DNA of 64,000 nucleotides from Pedobacter soli (GCF_900101435.1 NZ_FMZH01000007.1:124001-188000); one strand, 5' to 3'. Positions 35,928-45,141 are shown, numbered from the stretch's first letter. The notes: a model not told the origin generated them from the letters alone. Translations and numbers: made by a program.

Positions 35928-36593
35928 ATGGAATTTACAGTTCGTATTAACGCAATTTCGCAGGTAACACACAACGTAAAATGTCTTCGTTTTGAGAAGC
36001 CAGAGCACTATCATTTCGTTCCGGGGCATGCAACAGATGTATCCATCAATAAACCTGATTGGGTTGAGGAAAAACGGCCATTTACCTTTACCGCTTTAGC
36101 AGATAAACCCTATCTGGAATTTACCATAAAATCTTATATCGATCATGATGGGGTTACCAATCAGATCGACCAGCTTAAGGTGGGCGATGAATTGGTGATT
36201 TCCGATTCATGGGGAGCCATTGAGTATACGGGCGAGGGCTGTTTTATTGCTGGGGGTGCCGGGATTACACCTTTTATTGCTATTCTGAGACAGTTGCATC
36301 AGGATGGCAAAGCAAAAGGCAATAAACTGTTTTTTTCGAATAAAACAGAAGCCGATATCATTTACAAAGAGGAGTTAACAGAAATTCTTGGTGAAGACGT
36401 TGTTTTTTTAGTGAGCAGCGAGACATCCAATCGCTATCAAAACGCACGCATTAACGAAGCTTTCATCAATGCCAATATCAAAGATTTCAATCAACCATTT
36501 TATATCTGTGGCCCTGATTTAATGATCGAAGAGATTTCTGATATTTTGGTAAATAAAGGTGCAAACCCCGATAGGGTCGTTTTCGAAAAGTGA
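35928..36593 (+). CDS. FAD-binding ferredoxin/flavodoxin reductase
   Basis: A 221-residue reductase of the ferredoxin-NADP reductase fold. The FAD-binding block is EEKRPFTFTALAD, and the NAD(P) site FIAGGAGITPFIAILRQL; the C-terminus has YICGPDLMIEEI. No iron-sulfur domain is attached. It moves electrons between NAD(P)H and a small carrier, not identified. It is convergent with the HxlR gene, 5 bases apart. Confidence 0.88.
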   Translation: MEFTVRINAISQVTHNVKCLRFEKPEHYHFVPGHATDVSINKPDWVEEKRPFTFTALADKPYLEFTIKSYIDHDGVTNQIDQLKVGDELVISDSWGAIEYTGEGCFIAGGAGITPFIAILRQLHQDGKAKGNKLFFSNKTEADIIYKEELTEILGEDVVFLVSSETSNRYQNARINEAFINANIKDFNQPFYICGPDLMIEEISDILVNKGANPDRVVFEK

Positions 36594-36598
36594 GGAAT

Positions 36599-36982
36599 TT
36601 ATGAGTTGGGCAAATCGCTTGCCTTTTCGTGAAGCGAATTTCTGTAAGCAGTTCCCCATTTGGCAATTTCATCTATAATGGGTTTCAGTGTGCTGCCATA
36701 CTGTGTAACTTCATATTCTACCGTAATGGGCTTGGTATTTAAAACAGTACGACTAACCAGTTGGTTTATTTCCATATCTTGTAATTCTTTCGAAAGCATT
36801 TTCGCAGCTATACCGTCTACTTCGCGCAGTAAATCCATAAAACGCATTTTACCACCCTCGAGTAAAGTACCCAGGATGTGAAACTTCCATTTTCCCGATA
36901 AAATCTCCATAGTATCTTTAATGGCAGTTATCCGTACTTTGCAAATGCTGGTGTTATTTACAGTCTGGTTTTTCTTCATCAA
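36599..36982 (-). CDS. HxlR-family transcriptional regulator
   Basis: A 127-residue winged-helix regulator with the HxlR pattern (LSGKWKFHILGTLLEGGKMR, FMDLLREVDGIAAKMLSKEL, YEVTQYGSTLKPIIDEIAKW). A cysteine at about residue 14 (NNTSICK) occupies the place of the redox-sensing cysteine in YodB/HypR-type members. It faces the DsbA-like gene across a region with two direct repeats, so a thiol-responsive switch for that gene is likely. Confidence 0.88.
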   Translation of the reverse strand: MMKKNQTVNNTSICKVRITAIKDTMEILSGKWKFHILGTLLEGGKMRFMDLLREVDGIAAKMLSKELQDMEINQLVSRTVLNTKPITVEYEVTQYGSTLKPIIDEIAKWGTAYRNSLHEKASDLPNS

Positions 36983-37031
36983 TTAATTTTCCTCATTCGG
37001 TTATGCCATAAAACTAGCAAAACTCCAGATG

Positions 37032-37064
37032 GTTTCCAATGGGTAAGTAGTTTCCAATAGGTAA
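37032..37064 (+). promoter_or_regulatory. Direct-repeat operator, probable HxlR site
   Basis: GTTTCCAATGGGTAA (37032-37046) and GTTTCCAATAGGTAA (37050-37064) are 15-base direct repeats, 14 of 15 identical, 18 bases apart. They lie just upstream of the DsbA promoter in the divergent HxlR/DsbA region. Confidence 0.5.
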
Positions 37065-37073
37065 CTGATAACG

Positions 37074-37101
37074 TTTGTAAAGCAGGGCTGTTTTAACTTT
37101 G
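37074..37101 (+). promoter_or_regulatory. Promoter of the DsbA-like gene
   Basis: TTTG (37074-37077) and an exact TAACTTTG (37094-37101) with a slightly short 16-base spacer, 21 bases ahead of the ATG. GGATAAG precedes the start codon. Confidence 0.5.
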
Positions 37102-37122
37102 TATTCAGAAAACGGATAAGAA

Positions 37123-38049
37123 ATGTCAAACGATAACACGAAAATCAACCCATTGTTGTGCAATCCAGAAACAGGTATTTGCGAAATGCCAGATTTAGGC
37201 GACGAAAAATTAACTTCAATTGAATTTCAGTCGAATACCAAGTCAGTTAAGGTGGTTTATTTTACAGATCCGATTTGCTCTACCTGCTGGGGGATTGAAC
37301 CTCAGCTTAGAAAGCTAAAATTGGAGTATGGCGACAGTATTGAAATTGAATATCGCATGGGGGGATTATTGCCCGATTGGAGTTACAACAGTGGTGGAAT
37401 CAGTAAACCATCTGATGTAGCCCACCATTGGGATGAGGTAAGTGCTTATTATGATATGCCTATTGATGGAGATGTTTGGCTGGAGGATCCGCTCGATTCT
37501 TCTTACCCACCCTCAATTGCTTTTAAAGCGGCACAATTGCAGGACAATAAAAAGGCTATTTTGTTTTTGCGGGCAATCAGGGAAATGGTTTTTATGGAGA
37601 AAAAGAATATTACTAAATGGGAACACCTGGAACTGGCGGCTACAAAATCAGGATTGGATACTGTTCAGTTGAAATTAGCTATGGAAGGGCAGGCAAAGAA
37701 AGATTTTGAGGAAGACTTAAAATTAGCGCGGGTTTATGGCGTAAGAGGTTTCCCTTCTTTGTTTTTCGAGGGAGATAACGGCTCAAAGGAATTTGTTTAT
37801 GGCGCTAAACCCTATGCTTATTATGAAACGGCTGTGTTAAAGTTATATCCAGAAGCTGAAAAAATAATTTATAACAAAAGCTGGGAAACACTTTTTGGCA
37901 AATATGCTTCACTTACTGCTAAAGAATTTTCTGAACTTTCAGGAACGGCCCGAAGCGAAAGCGAACAATTGTTGGACAATCTGGTTATAGCAGGAAGTTT
38001 AGAAAAATTAACAACCAAAAACGGCAGTATCTGGAAGCTAAGAGCTTAA
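37123..38049 (+). CDS. DsbA-family thiol oxidoreductase (SpxH/FrnE-like)
   Basis: A 308-residue cytoplasmic protein, with no signal peptide. The thioredoxin-fold active site is VVYFTDPICSTCWG (C52-S-T-C55), followed by a helical insertion typical of DsbA and the cis-proline block VYGVRGFPSLFF. The N-terminus has a second cysteine pair (LLCNPETGICEMP). Members handle disulfide stress or act as ClpXP adaptors; the precise role here is not known. It is divergent from the HxlR regulator. Confidence 0.85.
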   Translation: MSNDNTKINPLLCNPETGICEMPDLGDEKLTSIEFQSNTKSVKVVYFTDPICSTCWGIEPQLRKLKLEYGDSIEIEYRMGGLLPDWSYNSGGISKPSDVAHHWDEVSAYYDMPIDGDVWLEDPLDSSYPPSIAFKAAQLQDNKKAILFLRAIREMVFMEKKNITKWEHLELAATKSGLDTVQLKLAMEGQAKKDFEEDLKLARVYGVRGFPSLFFEGDNGSKEFVYGAKPYAYYETAVLKLYPEAEKIIYNKSWETLFGKYASLTAKEFSELSGTARSESEQLLDNLVIAGSLEKLTTKNGSIWKLRA

Positions 38050-38083
38050 TTGCTTGGATTAAAAGTATAGGATACATAGAAAC

Positions 38084-38111
38084 AAAAAAAGCGGCTCATG
38101 CCGCTTTTTTT
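38084..38111. terminator. Bidirectional terminator
   Basis: A-run, GCGGC / GCCGC stem with loop TCAT and U-run, between the convergent DsbA-like gene and GIN copy 2. Confidence 0.75.
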
Positions 38112-38112
38112 G

Positions 38113-38910
38113 TTAAATCTTCGGGTGCTTATTTAGCCAAAGCTGCGGTTCTTACAGCAACTTCTGGTGTGTTCATTTCTGTTTTGGCAGCTGCAAAACG
38201 ATCTAAGTTTAATTTTGGGGTGCTTCCCATTACCAGGCTGTGATTTTCGGTTGTTCCGCTTAATTTTAAATCTGCACGATCTGAGATTACAGTATAAAGG
38301 CTTTCAGTTTTTGAGTTAATTTTAGCAGTTGCATTTCCGCTTAAGAATACCTGAAGGTTGGTTACATTTAATTTGCCATCAGTTTTTACTACTGCATCAT
38401 CAGATGCCATTACGCGGTAAATGTTTTTTACATAAACAGTAACCTTAGCTACCTCGTTATCTGCTGAGGTAATTTTTAGTGCGCTACCATCCTGAATTAC
38501 TTTTACTTTTCCGCTATTGTCATCAGCGTAGCTAATACCTTCTTTACCGTTCTGGATCAGGGTAACTTCTACATTTCCGCTTACCACTACTTTATCGAAG
38601 TTTTTAGGAGCAGAGATTTTAACAGGTTGTTTTTCGGTAGCCATTACAGTTGTAGAAAAGATTGAAGTGCTTAAAACAACAGCTGCCATTAATGATTTTG
38701 CTAGGGTTGAGAATGAAGTTTTCATAATATCTTGTTTTATAGTTTTAAATAATAATTTGTGAATGTTTTAATAATAAGACGTCGCCTTGCAGCAAACGTT
38801 TCACGGGTTTTGGCCGTATTATACCAACGGCTGTAACTTCTCGACGAACGCCCTTTTAAATCGGGCGAAAAATGACTCGTCTTTTCAGAAAATATGCTTA
38901 TTTGATAAAA
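38113..38910 (-). repeat. Duplicated GIN-gene unit, copy 2
   Basis: Gene plus about 185 upstream bases, nearly the same as 42467-43265 up to the shared ending CTTATTTGATAAAA, where similarity stops abruptly. Confidence 0.8.
38129..38725 (-). CDS. GIN-domain (DUF2807) secreted protein, copy 2 of 3
   Basis: A 198-residue near-identical paralogue of the genes at 35042 and 42484, with the same signal peptide and a single DUF2807 domain. Distinguishing residues are VKNIYR and AKINS. It shares DGKLN and VAVRTAA with copy 3, so copies 2 and 3 are the closest pair. Confidence 0.85.
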   Translation of the reverse strand: MKTSFSTLAKSLMAAVVLSTSIFSTTVMATEKQPVKISAPKNFDKVVVSGNVEVTLIQNGKEGISYADDNSGKVKVIQDGSALKITSADNEVAKVTVYVKNIYRVMASDDAVVKTDGKLNVTNLQVFLSGNATAKINSKTESLYTVISDRADLKLSGTTENHSLVMGSTPKLNLDRFAAAKTEMNTPEVAVRTAALAK

Positions 38911-39391
38911 ACTGCATGCAAAATGATTCTAGTTCTTTTAAAAGGGTGACTTAAATCATTCGATTTCCAGAGGAGGAAAGGTAATGGGGGTGAGAGATGT
39001 AAATCCAGGCATGTCATGTAGCTAATACGAATGATTTTAAAAAAGAATTATACTTATATGCATATAGTTTAATCTTGTAAGTTAATTCTTATATGTATAA
39101 GCATATATTGTAGTTCAAGTTTAGTAGACTCCAAGAACTAAATAGGGGTGTTTGCTAATATATTGGGCAAACCAAATTTTCGATTTCTTATCTTGATAAA
39201 CCAATTGGATTGAGCCCGTTTCTCCAATTTATAAATGTAATATAATGAGTTGTAAAATAGCAGATTATTGAATATTCATTTCTGGTGAAATGGGGGCAGT
39301 GCTTTCTGGTTTTTCCACTACCAGACGCTAACCATTTTTATGACAATGGGCGGTGACCAAATATCTGAAAGAGCTCAAAAAAGGGAAAGTG
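38911..39391. other. Gene-free AT-rich interval
   Basis: No supported gene. Between 39046 and 39112 there are several short overlapping palindromes built from CTTATATG / CATATAAG. They may be remnants of inserted DNA, but no transposon end was recognised. Confidence 0.4.
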
Positions 39392-41323
39392 CTATTTCCA
39401 ATAAGAATCGGTAAACTTTCCAGGGAAGTATTTGTTAAGTTCATTTTTCAGGTTATATGAGGAAAAATTATCGTCTTGTATTTTTCCCTCACCGTTCACC
39501 AAAATGTAACGAGGTATGCCATTAAATTTGAAGAGCTCTCTTAATGCTAGATATTCATCAGCCTTAATTCTGTATGTATTAATCATTGCGTTTTTTGAAA
39601 TATAATCATCATAAAAGGCAGATTCGGTACTTTCTGCATCTGTTACGAATACAAAATCAAAATCTGGGTTACCCTTGTATTTCTTTCTTAGTTCCAAGCT
39701 TTCCTCTATTCCGCTACGGCAAGGCCCACACCACTGCGCCCAAAAATCAACAATCAGTATTTTTCCTTTTAGTGGATTGATAATTTTTCTAAAAACCTCG
39801 GCCGCTACGTTATTTGGTAGTTCATAGGCTACATTGCCTTTTTTATACTTATTATACATTCGGTTCATTTCGCTAACTGCAAAAGGTTCTTTTATGCTTT
39901 GCGACAAATAAGTAGTCTCCCCAATAAAATCTTTACTTTTGTATTGACTAAACTTGAAGTTGGAAATTAAAGAACGAATTTTTGCGATATCAAAAACTAA
40001 ATTGGATTTCTTGTTTTTAGCTAAATATGCAGAATCTAGTTTCAAGTAGCCATTACTGCTATTATAAATTAATCGCCTTTCGTATAGCGGTGAGAATTCA
40101 AAACGATTTATGAACGTAGAAAACTGACTGGAAATTAAAAGTGACTTATCGTTTAAATCGATTCTATCTAGGAAATCGAAGTAATTGCCTGGCATTGGTA
40201 ATTTTAGAATTTCATTTTCAGGTTTTTCCTTCTTATAATAACCCCGCGAGTTCTCATAGTCAAAAAGATAGTTGGCATAAGCTAAATCTACTTGATTCAC
40301 TATCATTCTTTTGATGTTTTCAGGTATGCGTTTCTTTGAAATAATACTATCTACGGCCTTCCTTGCTTTTTCCCAATGTTGAACCTGAAGGTCTTTAAAT
40401 TCTTCAGGTTTTTGTTTCTCTCGATATTCAGCTAATTTACCATAGTCGGGTAAAGTAACTTTGATCGAATTTAGGGTTTCATTAACTGATTTATTTACAC
40501 CTAAGTACTGTAGATTTTCAAAGCCATAGCGCCTATCACGATATTTATCTGCCAATAAAAATTCGTCCCAATCTAAGATTATGCCTGTTACAGTTCCTGG
40601 TTTGGCATAAAAGTCAATAACTTGATTGTTAAAAAATATGCTGGATGAAATTGCGTGAGTAGCCAACATGCTACACTCAAACCTTCCATCTTCATAAATT
40701 CTTACAGTTGTAGGGAAATCTTCCCGCGTGAGGTGGTTTTGATGATAAATAATGCCACTGGAAAATCCAGCTCTTTTATCATATCCTTTGATGTAGCCAA
40801 CAATTTTAACCGAATCCGACACAAAAAAAATGTTCTGATCAATTTTTCGCCTTTTGTCAGTAATTTGCAAATTCAGCCAATTCGATACGTTTTCTGGTAT
40901 GGAAGTTGGTTTATTTGTTTTAGCTTCTTTTTGCAGAGAAATACCGTATATCGAAGTCTTTCCCTCATCACCATAGTTCAGGTGCTTTACGTTCTTGTCC
41001 AGCTTAGGGAATATTAACCTAACTGAGGTGTCACCGGATTTCGGCGTCCAAAGTTTTGTATTAAACTTAGCACCTTCGATAACTTTTACAATATATTTCT
41101 CTCCTGTATCAGCATTTTCTAAATATGCTTCGTTGCTGAACATAGTCCACCAGTTTGGTAAAAAGCTAATCTTGATATCAACTATAGTTGATGTATCTTT
41201 AACTGTTATTTTATCAATGTGGTAAATACCTGTATTGGTAAATTCGATATAGGGCTTGTTAATAGTTTGTGATTTTGCTGCAGAAAAAGCAAAAAGTAAA
41301 AAAAGAGAGGTAATGTATTTCAT
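39392..41323 (-). CDS. Large secreted TlpA-like thioredoxin-domain protein
   Basis: A 643-residue secreted protein (signal peptide cut after FSAAKSQ). The first 480 residues form a domain I do not recognise, beginning with strand-rich sequence. The C-terminal 150 residues are a thioredoxin domain with ILIVDFWAQWCGPCRSGIEE and the cis-proline loop FKFNGIPRYILV. Such fusions act in periplasmic thiol redox or cytochrome maturation. It is on the minus strand between two GIN copies. Confidence 0.85.
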   Translation of the reverse strand: MKYITSLFLLFAFSAAKSQTINKPYIEFTNTGIYHIDKITVKDTSTIVDIKISFLPNWWTMFSNEAYLENADTGEKYIVKVIEGAKFNTKLWTPKSGDTSVRLIFPKLDKNVKHLNYGDEGKTSIYGISLQKEAKTNKPTSIPENVSNWLNLQITDKRRKIDQNIFFVSDSVKIVGYIKGYDKRAGFSSGIIYHQNHLTREDFPTTVRIYEDGRFECSMLATHAISSSIFFNNQVIDFYAKPGTVTGIILDWDEFLLADKYRDRRYGFENLQYLGVNKSVNETLNSIKVTLPDYGKLAEYREKQKPEEFKDLQVQHWEKARKAVDSIISKKRIPENIKRMIVNQVDLAYANYLFDYENSRGYYKKEKPENEILKLPMPGNYFDFLDRIDLNDKSLLISSQFSTFINRFEFSPLYERRLIYNSSNGYLKLDSAYLAKNKKSNLVFDIAKIRSLISNFKFSQYKSKDFIGETTYLSQSIKEPFAVSEMNRMYNKYKKGNVAYELPNNVAAEVFRKIINPLKGKILIVDFWAQWCGPCRSGIEESLELRKKYKGNPDFDFVFVTDAESTESAFYDDYISKNAMINTYRIKADEYLALRELFKFNGIPRYILVNGEGKIQDDNFSSYNLKNELNKYFPGKFTDSYWK

Positions 41324-41448
41324 GAAATTGAGCTAATTTAAATGTGAATCTTTTACACGATTTTGGTTAGTTTAATGTTTTGCCATTATTTTGTTTTTTG
41401 AGCGAAAAAACAATAATTTCCTTTCGTATTAATAAGGATCAATGTTGT

Positions 41449-41646
41449 TTATAAATTTATCGATCTGTCTTTAAAGAAAAAAGACAATAGGATGAATGCC
41501 AAAAGTGGAGTGATGCATATGCCAAGAACAATAGAACCACCAAAACCAAACCAAGTATCCTTACCATACCGACCAAGCGCATATAAGATGCCCAATATTA
41601 ATAGCAGTAGTAATATTTCGATTATTCCCATGTATAAATAATTCAT
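41449..41646 (-). CDS. Small two-helix membrane protein
   Basis: A 65-residue frame with two hydrophobic helices (IIEILLLLLILGILYALG and IVLGICITPLLAFILLSFFF) separated by a short charged/glycine loop, ending in basic and polar residues. The hydrophobic pattern supports a real membrane peptide. No family was recognised. It is downstream of the decayed antitoxin-like gene on the same strand. Confidence 0.5.
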   Translation of the reverse strand: MNYLYMGIIEILLLLLILGILYALGRYGKDTWFGFGGSIVLGICITPLLAFILLSFFFKDRSINL

Positions 41647-41806
41647 TTTGCCAACTAGTTTACAATTGGTAGGAATTGAAGTTATGAATAATATTTAAGA
41701 TATTTTTTAGAAGTGTTATTTATATTCTCTAACAAGGTGAGAAGAACAAGAGCGATGAAGTTGTAGTCTAAAGTCTTATTATCAATATTAAAATAATGTA
41801 ACATCC

Positions 41807-42312
41807 TTATTGAATTTTGCTTTGAATCAAAATAGGCAAACTATTGTTCGAAACACTATAGCTCCCGGTAACCTCCTTGATTTTATCTTTACCATAGAAA
41901 TCCATCATAAGCTGCTTTTCCTGATCACTGCCGCGTTCAAAAACCCGCTTGATAATCGAATAATATTGGGTTCGCCAATTCAGCTTCTCAATATCCGTAT
42001 CCCCAAAAAGACCTTTACGCAAACGCGTCAAATCAGGTCTGTCCAAACTCGCTTCTTTTCTCAATTCCTGAAAAATGTTATAATGTACTTACAATAAATA
42101 CATTGTGCCCGCCTCAAAGCCCAAAGCCTTATCTATCTTCAGTGAGATTTCAGTAGTCAACGCCCTTTTACCCTTAGTAATCGCTGTAATTGTCTGTGGA
42201 TATTCAGGCAACGCAAGCGCAAAAGGCCCCTTTTTCAATTTCCTTTCTTCAGCTCCCTGTCTAATATTAAACCTGGATGAATGCCCTTATATTTTTCTAA
42301 TGTTGCCTCCAT
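41807..42312 (-). pseudogene. Decayed HTH / DUF6922-like antitoxin-type gene
   Basis: On the minus strand a frame starts at 42312 (MEATLEKYKGIHPGLILDRE) and is broken near 42243 by loss of one A. It then resumes as LKKGPFALALPEYPQTITAI and hits an in-frame TAA near 42090, where CAA would be expected. It continues as VHYNIFQELRKEASLD and LRKGLFGDTDIEKLNWRTQY to 41807. Joined, the product is an XRE-like HTH protein with a DUF6922-like tail, often paired with AbiEii-type toxins. No toxin gene is present. Confidence 0.65.
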
Positions 42313-42360
42313 ATAAACATAATAAAATAAACAATAATGTTTATTTTATTATGTTTATAT
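42311..42360 (-). promoter_or_regulatory. Perfect 50-bp palindrome at the start of the decayed HTH gene
   Basis: Bases 42311-42333 are exactly inverse-complementary to 42338-42360 around ATAA. The palindrome ends at the start codon of the broken HTH gene and is AT-only apart from a few G/C. It is the expected place for an autoregulatory operator. Confidence 0.5.
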
Positions 42361-42410
42361 ATTTTTGTGATAACAGAAAGAGCCAACTTCATTTAAATAT
42401 GCAATAAAAA

Positions 42411-42444
42411 TGCCCCCAATAAGTGTCTAACTTTTTGGAGGCAT
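42411..42444. repeat. Inverted repeat resembling an IS3-type end
   Basis: TGCCCCCAATAAGT pairs with a near-complement ending TTTTTGGAGGCA, with about 12 of 14 positions matching. TGTCTAACTTTTTGG-like sequence is common at ends of Bacteroidetes IS3-family elements. No transposase is nearby, so this is at most a remnant, or a hairpin after GIN copy 3. Confidence 0.3.
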
Positions 42445-42466
42445 TCTACATACCGCTTTCTTTGTT

Positions 42467-43265
42467 GTTAAATCTTCGGGTGCTTATTTAGCCAAAGCTG
42501 CGGTTCTTACAGCAACTTCTGGTGTGTTCATTTCTGTTTTGACAGCTGCAAAACGATCTAAATTTAATTTTGGAGTGCTTCCCATTACCAGGCTGTGATT
42601 TTCGGTTGTTCCGCTTAATTTTAAATCTGCACGATCTGAGATTACAGTGTAAAGGCTTTCAGTTTTCGAATCGATTTTGGCTGTTGCATTTCCGCTTAAG
42701 AATACCTGAAGGTTGGTTACATTTAATTTGCCATCAGTTTTTACTACTGCATCATCAGATGCCATTACACGGTAAATGCTTTTTACATAAACCGTAACTT
42801 TAGCTACCTCGTTATCTGCCGAAGTAATTTTTAGTGCGCTACCATCCTGAATTACTTTTACTTTTCCGCTATTGTCGTCAGCGTAGCTAATACCTTCTTT
42901 ACCGTTCTGGATCAGGGTAACTTCTACATTTCCGCTTACCACTACTTTATCGAAGTTTTTAGGAGCAGAGATTTTAACAGGTTGTTTTTCGGTAGCCATT
43001 AAAGTTGTAGAAAAGATTGAAGTGCTTAAAACAACAGCTGCCATTAATGATTTTGCTAGGGTTGAGAATGAAGTTTTCATAATATCTTGTTTTATAGTTT
43101 TAAATAATAATTTGTGAATGTTTTAATAATAAGACGTCGACTTGCAGCAAACGTTTCACAGGTTTTGGCCGTATTATACCAACGGCTGTAACTTCTCGAC
43201 GAACGCCCTTTTAAATCGGGCGAAAAATGACTCGTCTTTTCAGAAAATATGCTTATTTGATAAAA
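42467..43265 (-). repeat. Duplicated GIN-gene unit, copy 3
   Basis: Gene plus about 185 upstream bases, matching 38113-38910 almost base for base until CTTATTTGATAAAA. The following 43266-43415 holds no gene. Confidence 0.8.
42484..43080 (-). CDS. GIN-domain (DUF2807) secreted protein, copy 3 of 3
   Basis: A 198-residue near-identical paralogue of copies 1 and 2 with signal peptide and DUF2807 domain. Distinguishing residues are STTLMATEK and AVKTEMN. Unlike copies 1 and 2 it lacks the strong GC-rich terminator just after the gene; the IS3-like inverted repeat lies there instead. Confidence 0.85.
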   Translation of the reverse strand: MKTSFSTLAKSLMAAVVLSTSIFSTTLMATEKQPVKISAPKNFDKVVVSGNVEVTLIQNGKEGISYADDNSGKVKVIQDGSALKITSADNEVAKVTVYVKSIYRVMASDDAVVKTDGKLNVTNLQVFLSGNATAKIDSKTESLYTVISDRADLKLSGTTENHSLVMGSTPKLNLDRFAAVKTEMNTPEVAVRTAALAK

Positions 43266-43415
43266 TTGCAGACAGGATACCTCCTCAACTTCAGAAGATG
43301 TAAATAAGTTATTGCCTGTTGAGCGAAGGAAAGGTGGAAAACAAGAGTATGAAAACGCTAAAAGGCATATCCTGCAGTTAAACCCTGACCAGATATGCCC
43401 TATATAAGTGAGGTT

Positions 43416-43985
43416 TTATTTTTTTAGCGGTCCGGTGTGTTTATAGGTATTAATAAGTAAACCCGTAGGTGTAGCTTTTGAATCAACGAAAACCAGTTCG
43501 CGGGCATCAATAGTATCTGCCAGTAAACGTTTTCCATGACCGAGTAGAACGGGGTAGGTAATGAGGATCACCTCATCAGCAAGGCCCTGGTCAAGCAGTA
43601 ATGAAGTAAGCGTAGAGCTGCCTACCACAATCAGGTCTGGCCCTTCTGTCGATTTGAGTTTACCAATGGCATTGATCACATCCTCACTAAGACCTTCCAC
43701 CGGCCCCCACTGCAGGCTATCGGGCCTGTGGGTTACAATGAATTTGGTTGCGGCATTTATTGCGTTTGCCATGGGGAAATTTCCGGCATTTGGCCAGAAA
43801 TTGCTAAAGATATCGTAAGTGGTACGGGCAAGTAGCAAATCAAAATCTGCTCCATAAGCTTCTAAAAGCATTGCTGCCCCTTCAGGGCTACGGTATGCTG
43901 TGGTCCAGGCGCCATAGGTATAGTCTCCGTCGTGTTCTATTACACCATCAAGCGAAATATGTTCGAAAATCCTGATCTTTCTCAT
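43416..43985 (-). CDS. Dihydrofolate reductase / RibD C-terminal-like protein
   Basis: A 189-residue protein with the RibD C-terminal fold: start RKIRIFEHISLDGVIE, the NADPH-site block DLIVVGSSTLTSLLLDQGL and VILITYPVLLGHGKRLL. Family members are NADPH-dependent reductases of unknown substrate. A stand-alone gene; the -7 element at 44013-44020 fits its promoter. Confidence 0.88.
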   Translation of the reverse strand: MRKIRIFEHISLDGVIEHDGDYTYGAWTTAYRSPEGAAMLLEAYGADFDLLLARTTYDIFSNFWPNAGNFPMANAINAATKFIVTHRPDSLQWGPVEGLSEDVINAIGKLKSTEGPDLIVVGSSTLTSLLLDQGLADEVILITYPVLLGHGKRLLADTIDARELVFVDSKATPTGLLINTYKHTGPLKK

Positions 43986-44012
43986 GCTATTTAAATTAGG
44001 TTAAATTTTATT

Positions 44013-44020
44013 CAAATTTA
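44013..44020 (-). promoter_or_regulatory. -7 element of the RibD-like gene
   Basis: On the minus strand TAAATTTG matches TAnnTTTG exactly, 27 bases ahead of the ATG. No TTTG is found at the right distance upstream. Confidence 0.35.
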
Positions 44021-44698
44021 ATCAGTATTAAAGAGCGCCCGTGAGGTGGGATTGCGACAATATTACGGTGTTTTATATACTAAAGTTATGCTATAAATTG
44101 CTGCTTAGCTTTATCGCTTTGCGGAGTCGTTGATTTTGGATCTATTTCATAAAACTCTCCCTGAAATTACAAGATTGGGTAATCTTAAATGAATAACGAA
44201 AACAACTTTCAAGCATATTCCATTAATTATCACTAGCTTTAGAAAAGGGGCGGCAAGCTTCTCCGAGTTCTGTCAGGTGTTTTATAATCTCCTGCATTAG
44301 AGGAATTTTGAAAGCAAATCGATTAGCATGTTCACATACTAATACTTCAAAAACAGAGGTTTGTCAGATCTTTAATCAAGTTTAAAATTGCAATGAGTAC
44401 TTACAAGAAATTATTGTCAATAACCTTGGACATGTTGATTTTCCAGAAAATTTAATGTTTTGCATCTTCGCTTGCCATATTTCAAAGCGAGGGAAACTTG
44501 ATCAAATATTCATTCATTATTCATTTTAAAGATCTTTTGATGGCTTTTCCTGAACATTCAAATATTCAATTGATATTTGAATAAGAAAGTTAACTCAGGG
44601 AGAATCTTTGTAAGATAATCGAAGTTTAGTTTGCATAATCAAATTTATTAATGCAATTTTGTTGCAATTTGAAAGGGGAAGCTACATATCTTCAATAT
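44021..44698. other. Gene-free interval ahead of the zinc-type operon
   Basis: No gene recognised. It contains an inverted repeat ATTCAAATAT (44556-44565) / ATATTTGAAT (44573-44582) and the TGCAA-N5-TTGCA motif described separately. These may be regulatory sites for the operon that follows. Confidence 0.4.
44652..44666 (+). promoter_or_regulatory. Candidate metalloregulator site TGCAA-N5-TTGCA
   Basis: A short inverted repeat about 35-45 bases before the first start codon of the operon. It is placed where a Fur/Zur-type repressor would act, but I cannot confirm the consensus for this group. Confidence 0.3.
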
Positions 44699-45016
44699 AT
44701 GAAACGTGTTTTAGCGGTTTGGCTAATGATACTTTTTGTGGTCACCTCGTTTTTCCAGATTTTTCACCACCATCATCAGGATTTACCCACGCATAGAAAC
44801 AACAACCAAACATCCGTAAAGAAATGGGTTAAAAGTTGTGAAGTGTGTAACTATCTAGCGCATCATCATGCGGAAGCAATTTTAACCGCTTATCATTTAG
44901 AATTAGCAGCACAGATAAAACCTAGTGCTCCATTTGCAGGCAGGTATTATATTGGTTGCTATAAGTTTACGCTACAGGGTTTTACCAACAAAGGTCCTCC
45001 GGCCATCATTTCCTGA
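44699..45016 (+). CDS. Small histidine-rich membrane or secreted protein
   Basis: A 105-residue protein with an N-terminal hydrophobic helix (VLAVWLMILFVVTSFFQI), then FHHHHQD, a cysteine pair in CEVCNYLAHHH and the ending NKGPPAI, seen in small proteins encoded ahead of metal-uptake receptors. The histidines and cysteines suggest metal binding. The ATG at 44651 would add 16 residues ahead of the hydrophobic helix and is rejected. First gene of a probable zinc operon. Confidence 0.7.
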   Translation: MKRVLAVWLMILFVVTSFFQIFHHHHQDLPTHRNNNQTSVKKWVKSCEVCNYLAHHHAEAILTAYHLELAAQIKPSAPFAGRYYIGCYKFTLQGFTNKGPPAIIS

Positions 45017-45141
45017 AACCTGGTTTCTTTTGCTTAGCGACGTCCAATCCAGGCGGTTTTTTCCTATTCCTGAATTCTTAACCGGTTAACCGAATTCATT
45101 TCGGTTGGCTTAATCATTCGCGTTGGCGTATCAATTTTTCT

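Noticed and set aside
42105..42407. 100-codon plus-strand frame over the decayed HTH gene
   Set aside because: The minus strand reads a recognisable HTH protein; the plus frame is an antisense artefact.
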